Below are positions 34,555-41,554 of a stretch of 41,554 bases of DNA, one piece after another. The stretch lies in NCBI GenBank assembly GCA_903929755.1, contig CAIYVZ010000212.1, forward strand, positions 1-41,554. Direction: 5' to 3'. Each line of letters opens with the position of its first letter. Position 1 is the first letter of the stretch. The notes below the pieces were generated by a model. That model had not been told where the DNA came from and searched no databases. It saw only the letters and a program-made list of their open reading frames with translations. Source of the stretch: an uncultured Acidobacteriia bacterium. GTDB taxonomy: Bacteria > Acidobacteriota > Terriglobia > Bryobacterales > Bryobacteraceae. A program made the translations under genes and the position numbers.

Positions 34555-36873
34555 GTGCTTCCTGTAGACGCAATCCTGCCTGAGATTCTCGCGAACCTGC
34601 GCCGTTCGCCTTCGCTCGTGATAGAAGCGGCGCCCGGCGCCGGTAAAACCACGCGCGTTCCCCCTGCCCTGTTGTCACTCGGCCCCGACGACGTTCTGGT
34701 GCTGGAACCCCGCCGCATCGCAGCCCGCATGGCGGCGCGCCGCGTGGTGGAGGAGATGGACGAAACCGTGGGTGGCACGGTGGGCTATCAGGTTCGCTTT
34801 GAGGACGTGTCCGGGCCGCAGACCCGGCTTCGCTTTCTCACCGAAGGCGTGCTCACCAGGCGGCTCATCTCCGATCCGGAACTGAGGGGCGTTTCCACCG
34901 TTGTTCTGGATGAATTCCACGAGCGCCACCTCGATACCGACGTCGCGCTCGCCCTGCTGCGGCGTCTGCAACTCAGCACGAGGCCGGAGCTGCGGATCGT
35001 CGTCATGTCCGCGACACTCGATCCCGGGCCGGTATCCAGGTTCCTGGGCGATTGCCCGTGCGTCAGTTCCGAGGGCCGGTTATTTCCGTTGACGGTCGGC
35101 TACACCCCTTATTCCCCGGCACCTCTCGAAGAACAGGTCACTTCGGCGGTGGAGCGGCTCGTGGCCACGGCGGAAGGCGATATCCTGGTCTTCTTCCCCG
35201 GTTCCGCCGAAATCCGCCGGGCCGCCCGGGCCCTGGAACCTCTCGCGCAACGCCAAAATCTGCTGGTCACACCGCTTTTCGGAGAGCTAACGCCCGAAGA
35301 GCAGGACCGCGCCGTCGCCCCAGCCTCCCGCCGCAAAATCATTCTCTCCACCAATATCGCGGAAAGCTCCATCACCATAGAAGGGGTGCGCGCCGTGGTG
35401 GATTCCGGCCTTGCGCGAGTCGCTTCCGATTCCCCGTGGACTGGCCTGCCCTCACTCGAAGTTCGCCGCATTTCCAAAGCCTCCGCCGACCAGCGCGCCG
35501 GACGGGCTGGCCGCACCGGCCCCGGAACGGTGGTCCGCCTGTTCACCGCAGAGGATTTTCACCGCCGGGCACCCCGGGACATCCCCGAAATCCTGCGGCG
35601 TGAACTGTCGCAGATGTGCCTCCAACTGGAAGTGGCGGGTATCCACAACGCCGCGGACCTGAACTGGCTGGATGCGCCCACGCCCGCAGCGATGGAGGCT
35701 GCCGAAAACCTACTGGATCGTCTCCGCACCCGCGGCCGGGAGGCAGAACGGGCAGCGCGCCTGCCGCTGCATCCCCGGCTCGCTCGCCTGGTGCTGGATG
35801 CCGAAGCGTACGGCGCCGGGCAGCACGGAGCCCGGGTGGCAGCCCTGCTTTCCAGCGGCCAGAGGCTGCAGTCTTTAGACGACGAGCCCGATTACCGCTC
35901 CCGCGCCATCATCGGGCAACTCCGCCGCTACATCAAGCCGGGGCGCGTATCGGACGATAACGCCATCGGCAAAGCCCTTCTCGCCGCCTTCCCCGACCGC
36001 GTGGGGCGAGCCAGGCCCGGCGGTACTGTGCTGCTCTCCAACGGCAGTTCCGCCACCATGCTGAAACCGCCGGGCGAGTTCTTGGTTGCCGTGGATCTGG
36101 AAGAGCGCAATGACCGGCCTGCACCCCTCATCCGGCTGGCGCACGCCATCGAACCCGAGTGGCTGCTCGACATCTTCCCGGACCATGTCACCGACCGGAC
36201 CCAGTTGGAGTGGCACCGGCAAGGTGAGCGTGTGGAAGCCGTCAGCGCCATGCTCTACGATTCGCTGGTTATCGATGAGACGCGCGGCGCCATGCCCGAC
36301 CCGGAAGCTGCCGCCGTACTCCTTGCAGCTAAAGTTTTAGAAGCCGGGCTGGAACGGTTCGTGGATCCGGCAGCGCTGGTCGCCTTCCAGGCACGCGTCG
36401 ATTTCGCGTCACGGCACAGCTCACTGCCCGCACTGGACCCGGCGGCCATCACCAAAGTCGCCGCCGAACTCTGCTACGGCCTGCGAACCTTTGCCGAATT
36501 CTCGAAAGTCAGCGAAAACCTGCTGCCGGCGCTGGAGCGATCTCTCGAATCCGGCCTGCTGGATCAGGTGGCCCCGGCGCGCCTTCGGCTGCCCAGCGGG
36601 CGTATGACCAAAGTGAATTACGAAGCCGATAAGGGGCCCTGGGTGGCTTCGCGACTGCAGGATTTCTTCGGCATCACCGAAACACCGAAAGTCGCCCGGG
36701 GCAAAGTCCCGCTGGTGATTCACCTGCTGGCCCCAAACCAGCGTCCGGTGCAGACCACAACGGATCTGGCGGGTTTCTGGGAGCGCCTCTATCCTCAGTT
36801 GCGCCGCGAACTGGGTCGACGTTACCCGCGCCACAAATGGCCGGAAGATCCGCTAAAACCCGACTTACTTTAG
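34555..36873 (+). CDS. hrpB: ATP-dependent RNA helicase HrpB
   Basis: This DEAH/RHA-type helicase has 772 residues. The start is GTG at 34555, giving VLPVDAILPEILANL, which aligns with the family N-terminus (LPVAAVLPELL). Walker A is AAPGAGKTTRVPPAL at about 25-39, the DEAH-box variant is DEFHERHLDTD at about 119, and motif III is MSATLDPGP. Motif VI is QRAGRAGRTGPG at about 311. The HrpB C-terminal domain ends in GRRYPRHKWPEDP, as in the family. HrpB belongs to the DEAH RNA helicases, but its role in most bacteria is unsettled. The 3' end overlaps the convergent cytochrome gene by 9 bp. Confidence 0.93.
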   Translation: MLPVDAILPEILANLRRSPSLVIEAAPGAGKTTRVPPALLSLGPDDVLVLEPRRIAARMAARRVVEEMDETVGGTVGYQVRFEDVSGPQTRLRFLTEGVLTRRLISDPELRGVSTVVLDEFHERHLDTDVALALLRRLQLSTRPELRIVVMSATLDPGPVSRFLGDCPCVSSEGRLFPLTVGYTPYSPAPLEEQVTSAVERLVATAEGDILVFFPGSAEIRRAARALEPLAQRQNLLVTPLFGELTPEEQDRAVAPASRRKIILSTNIAESSITIEGVRAVVDSGLARVASDSPWTGLPSLEVRRISKASADQRAGRAGRTGPGTVVRLFTAEDFHRRAPRDIPEILRRELSQMCLQLEVAGIHNAADLNWLDAPTPAAMEAAENLLDRLRTRGREAERAARLPLHPRLARLVLDAEAYGAGQHGARVAALLSSGQRLQSLDDEPDYRSRAIIGQLRRYIKPGRVSDDNAIGKALLAAFPDRVGRARPGGTVLLSNGSSATMLKPPGEFLVAVDLEERNDRPAPLIRLAHAIEPEWLLDIFPDHVTDRTQLEWHRQGERVEAVSAMLYDSLVIDETRGAMPDPEAAAVLLAAKVLEAGLERFVDPAALVAFQARVDFASRHSSLPALDPAAITKVAAELCYGLRTFAEFSKVSENLLPALERSLESGLLDQVAPARLRLPSGRMTKVNYEADKGPWVASRLQDFFGITETPKVARGKVPLVIHLLAPNQRPVQTTTDLAGFWERLYPQLRRELGRRYPRHKWPEDPLKPDLL

Positions 36874-37188
36874 CGGTGTCCCAAAGACGGCCCCGCGCCG
36901 CACCCACTCCCGAAGAACCTCGATCTCCTTCTTCGGCAACGGGGGCCCCGGTGGCATTTGCACCTGGCCCTCATGCCGCAGCGTCTCTGTCAGGCGGCTT
37001 TCATCTGGTTTCCCTGGCACAACCACGCGGCGCAGCGTGGCCGTGTCCTGAAACGACAGGCCCGCGTTGTTCAACTCCCTGTTATGGCAGGGCAGGCACC
37101 GTTTCGTCAGAATGGGCGCTACCTTCCGCTCGAAGAATTGCTCGGGCGTCTGGGCAGCCAGCAGCGCCAGCAGAACAACCGAGATCAC
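36865..37188 (-). CDS. Secreted single-haem cytochrome c-like protein
   Basis: This small exported protein of 107 residues has an N-terminal hydrophobic signal (MISVVLLALLAAQTPE). The haem-binding CLPCHN (CxxCH) lies at about 32-36 in APILTKRCLPCHNRELNNAG. MPPGPPLPKKEIEVLREWVR near 78-97 matches the C-terminal methionine-ligand helix of PSCyt1-type cytochromes. It should carry electrons or bind a ligand in the periplasm. The start overlaps the upstream beta-propeller stop by four bases (ATGA), so the two are translationally coupled. Its end overlaps hrpB, convergent, by 9 bp. Confidence 0.88.
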   Translation of the reverse strand: MISVVLLALLAAQTPEQFFERKVAPILTKRCLPCHNRELNNAGLSFQDTATLRRVVVPGKPDESRLTETLRHEGQVQMPPGPPLPKKEIEVLREWVRRGAVFGTPLK

Positions 37189-38267
37189 TTCTTTGCGCCG
37201 ACCCCGAATTGATTCCCGGCCTTCGTCACCTTGCCGTTCACCACCGTCACATCCAGCATCTTCTCGCTCTGCACCGCGTGGCCGGCCTCGTCGGTCAGCG
37301 TGGCGATAATCTTCTTCGTCGCAGAGTCGAAAATCTCGCCGGTGGAGGAGTACGCCGTCTTGCCGTCCATGCTGAAGCTCACCCAGCCCACGCAGTCGCG
37401 GGCTTTCAGGCTCTTCACCTGCTTCGGGGGCATCACAGTCGCGTCATAGACGTGGATCATCTCGTTCGCGCAATCAGCCAACCAGAGTTCTTTTTCATCG
37501 GGCGTCAGCGCGATGCCGTGGGCGGGGCAACCATGCCGCTTCACGGGACCCTGCTTCACGCCTTCCACTTCCACATGCGCGATCTTCTTACCCGTCTTCA
37601 CGTCGCCCACTTCGAAGCCGAGCAGGCCATTCACGTTCACGAACACCAGCGAGTTATTGCCGTTCACAGTGAAAGGTCGGATCACGTTCTCGAAAGGTCC
37701 CACCGTTGCCGAAACCTTGTTCGTCTTCGGGTCAGCGATGGACAGCGAGGTCGATTTCAACCCCGCCAGGTAAACTCGCGAGCCATCCGCCGCAAAGATC
37801 GTGTTGTGCGAACCCGACTTCGTCTCAACCTCCGTGATCACGTTGCCGTTCGCGGCGTTCACCACATGCCACTTCGGGCCTTCCAGCTGCGGCGCATAGA
37901 TGATCTTGCCATCGGGAGAGAGCGCAATCCGGTCCACGCCGCCCTCGTAGGCTTTATCCCAGATCCGGTTCCCGCTGATCATGTTGATGGCGATGATGCG
38001 GTTCAGCGACGACACGTAGATGATGCCGGTCTTCGCGCTGGCCGCCACGCCCTTCACGTTCTCGGGCTCTTTGCCTGCAGGGACATCCCACGTCGCGATG
38101 CGCTTCACGAACTTATAGCCGTTATCGATGTCGAAAACAGAGATGCCCACCCCGCCGTACTCCACATAATTGCGGGTTCCGGGGTTGGCAACGTACAGAA
38201 AATGCTGCTCGGCGGCCGAGGCTGCGAACGAACAGAAAAGAGCAAGCGTACAGGCGATTTTCAGCAT
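37185..38267 (-). CDS. Secreted YncE-like beta-propeller protein
   Basis: This 360-residue protein has a signal peptide (MLKIACTLALFCSFAASAAE). The body has repeats of about 40-50 residues with the YVTN-like pattern of beta-propellers, such as FLYVANPGTRNYVEYGG, GIIYVSSLNRIIAINMISGN, RIALSPDGKIIYAPQLEGPK and GIALTPDEKELWLADCANEM. Several Cys and His are present (for example HGCPAHG, ARDCVG), but no haem motif. The coupled downstream gene encodes a single-haem cytochrome, so the propeller may be its partner or a scaffold. The substrate is not known. Confidence 0.85.
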   Translation of the reverse strand: MLKIACTLALFCSFAASAAEQHFLYVANPGTRNYVEYGGVGISVFDIDNGYKFVKRIATWDVPAGKEPENVKGVAASAKTGIIYVSSLNRIIAINMISGNRIWDKAYEGGVDRIALSPDGKIIYAPQLEGPKWHVVNAANGNVITEVETKSGSHNTIFAADGSRVYLAGLKSTSLSIADPKTNKVSATVGPFENVIRPFTVNGNNSLVFVNVNGLLGFEVGDVKTGKKIAHVEVEGVKQGPVKRHGCPAHGIALTPDEKELWLADCANEMIHVYDATVMPPKQVKSLKARDCVGWVSFSMDGKTAYSSTGEIFDSATKKIIATLTDEAGHAVQSEKMLDVTVVNGKVTKAGNQFGVGAKK

Positions 38268-38301
38268 AGAGAGTTCGCCTGAAGCATATCAGAACCGGCT
38301 T

Positions 38302-38862
38302 TTAGGCGGAAGCGCCCTGTCCGATCTCGTACTTTGCCAGAATCTCCGGCCACAGACCCCGCGCCTGGAAGATCAGTTCCACCGCGTCCCGAACCGCACC
38401 CGTGCCGCCCACGTTCCCGGTAATCCAGTGCGCTTCGCCCTTCACTTCAGGCCGTGCGTTGGCCACTGCAATGGCGAACCCGACGCGATGGAACACCACC
38501 ACATCGGTCAAATCGTCGCCAATGTAGGCCACTTCATCGCGTTCCACGCCCGCATCCGCCATAATCTCTTCGATGATCGGGATCTTTTCGGTGTAACCCT
38601 GGTAGACGTAGTGCATCTTCGACTGTTTCGCGCGCTCGTCGGTGGCCTGCGAAATCCTGCCGCTGATCACGCCCGTCCGAATGCCTTTCGCGTGGCACCA
38701 CTGCAGGGCGATGCCGTCCTGGGAGTCAAAGCCCTTAAATTCCACCATTTTGCCGTCCGGACCGGGGATGAAGTAAAGTTTTCCATCGGTCAGAACGCCG
38801 TCCACATCCATTAAAAGCAGCTTGATTTTCGCCGCGCGCGCCATTACTTCGGGTGTCGCCAT
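38302..38862 (-). CDS. KdsC-like HAD phosphatase
   Basis: This cytoplasmic hydrolase has about 186 residues from the ATG at 38862. The nucleophile motif is LLLMDVDGVLTDGKLYF, as in KDO-8-phosphate phosphatase (HAD IIIA). ISGRIS supplies motif II, and YIGDDLTDVVVFHRVGFAIA the metal motif. Known KdsC releases KDO for lipopolysaccharide synthesis, but no other KDO gene is near, so another phosphorylated sugar acid is possible. The frame stays open to 39015, but that start overlaps the divergent ketosynthase start. The 146-bp gap from 38862 to 39008 should hold promoters for both. Confidence 0.88.
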   Translation of the reverse strand: MATPEVMARAAKIKLLLMDVDGVLTDGKLYFIPGPDGKMVEFKGFDSQDGIALQWCHAKGIRTGVISGRISQATDERAKQSKMHYVYQGYTEKIPIIEEIMADAGVERDEVAYIGDDLTDVVVFHRVGFAIAVANARPEVKGEAHWITGNVGGTGAVRDAVELIFQARGLWPEILAKYEIGQGASA

Positions 38863-39008
38863 AGGTTCAGACCCGTTGTAACACGCGCCGTCGCTCTCGC
38901 CGCCCGTTTGGCTCGACAGCCCGTGGCGTATCCTCGAAGAATGCGCCATGTAAAGCGTTGCGCCATTACCGTCCATGCCTTTGGGCTCTGTAGCTTCGGG
39001 AGTATCCG

Positions 39009-40571
39009 TTGGCAAAAATAAGAACTGGTGTGTTCGGCTGGGGTGTTGTTGCGCCCAAGTCGCCCAACATCGAAGCTTTTGAACACAATCTGGAGTCTTC
39101 CGAGAGCTGGCTTTCTCCGTTTAATGGCTACGGACCCGATAATTTTCTTGTGGGCCGGCCGGAGTTTGATTTTGAGGCCTATGCGCCCTGGATCAACCAG
39201 CGCTGTACCCCTCGCCACTTCCACAACCTGAAAGAGAAGATGGATATGCCGGCGCTCTACGCGATGGGCGCTTTCATTCAGGCCATGGGGCAGAATCCAG
39301 GCCTCGAAACCGAACTCAAGGAATTGGGGCAGAAGGCCCACGTGTACGTGGGTACCGGCCTCGGCAGCATCGCCTCCATCCACGATGCCGGCGTCGTGCT
39401 GCATGAGAATCAGCGAAAGTGGGACCGTTTCTGGGCCGCCCCCGTGCGCAATCCCGCGCTTCGCGACCACCAGGCGAACCCGGTCCCGGGCGCTCCGGTT
39501 GACCCCGCCTCGCTCGAAGGCGATGAACGTGACGACGCACAGCGCCTCTGGAATGCCTTCTGGGCCGCGCGCTCCGCCAGTCTCGAAGAATATCTGGCCG
39601 AACTGGCCGTCATCGAAAGCCTCACCATTGAGGGCGATGTGGCGCAGGGCAAGCTCAACGCCATTCGCGAAAAGGAAAAGCAGCGCGGGCGGTTGCAGGA
39701 GCGCTGGGGAGCCCCGGAGGCTCCCTGGAAAGTTTCCGCCAACCTGATCTGGAATATCAACAACGCGCCCGCCGCGCAGATCTCTATCCTGGCCAAAATT
39801 CGCGGTCTCGCCTTCTCGCCCGTCGCCGCCTGTTCCACTTTTGGTGTGTCGCTGCGCCTGGCGATGAACGCCATCCAGTCGGGCGAGGCAAAACTGGTGG
39901 TGGTTGGCGCTACTGATCCGCCGCCTCATCCCCTCACCGTGGGTTCTTTCTACAGCGCCCGCGTTCTGGCGGCTGATAAGACCCTGTCACGCCCGCTGAC
40001 CCGCCTCCAGGGCACGCACGTGGCTGGTGGCGCGGTTGTCTGGGTTGTTGGCGACATGGAGTATTGTATGGCCAAGGGCTTCAAACCGCTCGGCATGGAG
40101 CCACTGGCAGTTGGCGTCAGCTCCGATGCGCACCACATCATCACGCCGTCTCCCGAAGGGCCGAAAATGGCGATGATGCAGGCTTTGGGCGAGGCTGGAG
40201 CCGTTCCGTCCGATGTCGCCACCTGGGATCTTCACGCCACGGCAACACCAGGCGACTACGGCGAAATCTCCACCTTCCGGTCTATTTTCTCGGAATCGGT
40301 GTTGGTGACAGCCCGCAAAGGGACCTTCGGCCACGGCATGAGCGCCGGCGGCGGCTGGGAACTGACGGCCCAGTATCTGGGGTATTCCCGAAAGAAGCTG
40401 TATCCCACCACGCTCGATGCCGGTTCGGTGAATCCGGGCATCTCAGCAGTTCACAATAATGTGGTCTTCGACACGGCCTGCGACGCACCCCAGGGCCTCG
40501 GCGGCAAGCTTTCCATGGGAATTGGCGGCATCAACGCCTGCGTACTTTCCGGCCCGCTGCCGGAAGCGTAG
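39009..40571 (+). CDS. Beta-ketoacyl synthase-like protein with a charged insertion
   Basis: This 520-residue thiolase-fold protein starts at TTG (39009); GGGAG six bases upstream supports that start. All three catalytic residues of ketosynthases appear: Cys275 in VAACSTFGVSLRLAM, His409 in WDLHATATPGDYGE (in place of HGTxTPxND), and Lys437/His442 in ARKGTFGHGMSAGG. Between the N-terminal strand (YVGTGLGSIAS) and the active-site Cys lies an extra region of roughly 110 residues (about 130-240), rich in Arg, Glu and Trp. In FabF the Cys is near residue 163, so the length excess is in this block. No acyl carrier protein, ketoreductase or acyltransferase gene is near, so it is not part of a visible fatty-acid or polyketide cluster. 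It is divergent from the KdsC-like gene. Confidence 0.82.
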   Translation: MAKIRTGVFGWGVVAPKSPNIEAFEHNLESSESWLSPFNGYGPDNFLVGRPEFDFEAYAPWINQRCTPRHFHNLKEKMDMPALYAMGAFIQAMGQNPGLETELKELGQKAHVYVGTGLGSIASIHDAGVVLHENQRKWDRFWAAPVRNPALRDHQANPVPGAPVDPASLEGDERDDAQRLWNAFWAARSASLEEYLAELAVIESLTIEGDVAQGKLNAIREKEKQRGRLQERWGAPEAPWKVSANLIWNINNAPAAQISILAKIRGLAFSPVAACSTFGVSLRLAMNAIQSGEAKLVVVGATDPPPHPLTVGSFYSARVLAADKTLSRPLTRLQGTHVAGGAVVWVVGDMEYCMAKGFKPLGMEPLAVGVSSDAHHIITPSPEGPKMAMMQALGEAGAVPSDVATWDLHATATPGDYGEISTFRSIFSESVLVTARKGTFGHGMSAGGGWELTAQYLGYSRKKLYPTTLDAGSVNPGISAVHNNVVFDTACDAPQGLGGKLSMGIGGINACVLSGPLPEA

Positions 40572-40891
40572 GCGAAGCCGGGTAAGCTCTGAGCGTGGTC
40601 GTCAAACTGCGCATGTAATGCACCCACCGCCGTTGCACGGGCGGCGCTCTGACGGGGAGACACTCCGCTTGGATGATGTCCTGCAATCGGAGGTGGCAGA
40701 CTTCAGACGGTGAGAGGGATTGGGCACCAAGTATGGTGAAGCACACTGGCGAACCCGGCGGCTCGACAATTATCCGAGTAGAGGACGGCACGCCCGAACG
40801 ATCTGGACACTTCACAGAACGCAGTTTCGTGGAGAGCGTAACGGGGAATGGGCCATCGGCGGCCAACCTGTACGCTCAGGTAGCACTCCGT
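40572..40891. other. Region without a recognisable gene
   Basis: I found no supported gene here. A GC hairpin (CCGCC, 8 bases, GGCGG) occurs near 40628 without a T-run. Several overlapping frames exist on both strands but none resembles a known protein. Confidence 0.4.
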
Positions 40892-41368
40892 CTATTCCGC
40901 CGACCACCGAGGGCTGAACGCAGTCGGCGGCGCTTTCATCCGCTCGATGAGGCCAGGGCCTGTTGGAAAACCCGACAACATGCCCGCTTGTGTTCCCGAG
41001 ACCAGTGTTTCCCCCTGCCAACTGGAGTTGCTCTTGAGCCAGTTCTGCGGGCTGAACACCTTGCCGGCGGTCTGAGTCTGAATGAGCGCGTTCTGCATGG
41101 CGTTCTCGACGCAGGTAGCTGCCATGGAAAGAATGTCGCTGGCCTGTTCCAACGCTTTCGTCGTGGAGGCCGGTGCCACGACGGACTGGGGCTGCTTGTT
41201 AATGGCGGCAATGAGAGACGATACCGCGAAAAGGATGTGGTACTTGACCTGAGACCGGCAGGCCCGCAACTCGTTGTTCATATTCAGACTCGGCCACGCT
41301 TTCTCGATAGCGTGTATCCAGCCGTTCAGGGCAGCTATGTTCTCGGGCGGATAGGCAGTGCGGAACAA
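40892..41368 (-). CDS. Unrecognised hypothetical protein, start uncertain
   Basis: A frame of 158 residues begins with TTG at 41368. The sequence is mostly helical in character (ENIAALNGWIHAIEKAWPSL, then KYHILFAVSSLIAAINKQPQ and ALEQASDILSMAATCVENAM). I do not recognise a family. The frame stays open upstream to a stop at 41489-41491, adding SHNENKIFDECYKTL-like sequence that also looks protein-like but has no ATG, GTG or TTG. So the gene may be truncated, or start at a rare codon. Its low arginine and high Asn/Gln content differs from the neighbours, which hints at foreign origin. Confidence 0.4.
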   Translation of the reverse strand: MFRTAYPPENIAALNGWIHAIEKAWPSLNMNNELRACRSQVKYHILFAVSSLIAAINKQPQSVVAPASTTKALEQASDILSMAATCVENAMQNALIQTQTAGKVFSPQNWLKSNSSWQGETLVSGTQAGMLSGFPTGPGLIERMKAPPTAFSPRWSAE

Positions 41369-41554
41369 CGTCTTGTAGCACTCGTCAAAAATCTTGTTCT
41401 CGTTGTGCGAGATATTCGTAAGCGTCAGAGCAACCCCATCTGTAAACGAGGACTGTTTTCTGGTGAAGTGGTAGGGTGACCTGGGGATTTAAAGGCGGGA
41501 AGTGGTCCAGGCTGCGGGTGTGTAGTCGCCAATGTGCCGAACCGGCAGGTTTGC

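Noticed and set aside
40673-41479. Plus-strand frame of 268 codons at the right edge, considered as a group II intron RT or other mobile protein
   Set aside because: No RT motifs are seen, and it lies opposite a more protein-like minus-strand frame.
1-41554. CRISPR arrays, tRNA or rRNA genes, prophage or defence island
   Set aside because: No regularly spaced repeats, no cloverleaf or rRNA-like sequence and no phage or defence genes were noticed on reading; a tRNA scan was not possible.

Overview
The window looks like a chromosome segment of an Acidobacteriota bacterium, most likely of the Solibacter/Bryobacter type. This is inferred from the gene families, not from a database match. The signs are high GC content, an Oar-like TonB-dependent receptor with an N-terminal carboxypeptidase-regulatory domain, a DUF1592/DUF1552 pair, Tat-exported sulfatase and sugar-isomerase-like proteins, a secreted single-haem cytochrome next to a beta-propeller, and housekeeping genes in small co-directional groups.

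Left edge (1-2.9 kb) is a gene graveyard. An IS4-family transposase remnant is split by a decayed IS21 istA fragment. It is followed by an internal fragment of a second ppdK and a broken VapBC-like toxin-antitoxin pair. From 2.96 to 9.46 kb on the minus strand runs a tightly packed recO-glyQ-glyS-ppdK unit that ends in a clear intrinsic terminator. From 9.55 to 13.4 kb on the plus strand are a Tat-type sulfatase, a CNNM/CBS transporter and an AI-2E-family membrane protein. From 13.4 to 19.2 kb on the minus strand are leuS, a second decayed PIN toxin with an intact antitoxin partner, a secreted PHP/CehA-like metallohydrolase and a secreted PCC/DUF296-domain protein. A secreted acetamidase/formamidase-like gene is divergent from these.

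From 20.2 to 22.1 kb are a GT39-like membrane glycosyltransferase and a DUF3467 protein. From 22.2 to 27 kb is the DUF1592-DUF1552 pair. A long palindrome separates it from the convergent rpoD (27.06-28.59 kb). A 333-bp divergent regulatory region lies between rpoD and a 1012-residue TonB-dependent receptor with glycine-rich tracts in its C-terminal barrel. Then come a galactarate-dehydratase-like gene with a Tat-type TIM-barrel protein, hrpB, a cytochrome c plus beta-propeller couplet, a KdsC-like HAD phosphatase, and an unusual beta-ketoacyl synthase with a large charged insertion. The last kilobase holds one unrecognised reading frame.

The genes fall into a translation/transcription core (recO, glyQS, leuS, rpoD), carbon metabolism (ppdK, garD) and a large envelope/periplasmic set. 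No CRISPR array, prophage or recognisable defence island is visible. The least explained items are the glycine-rich receptor, the insertion-bearing ketosynthase, the secreted PCC/PHP/amidase cluster, and the parallel decay of two PIN toxins.
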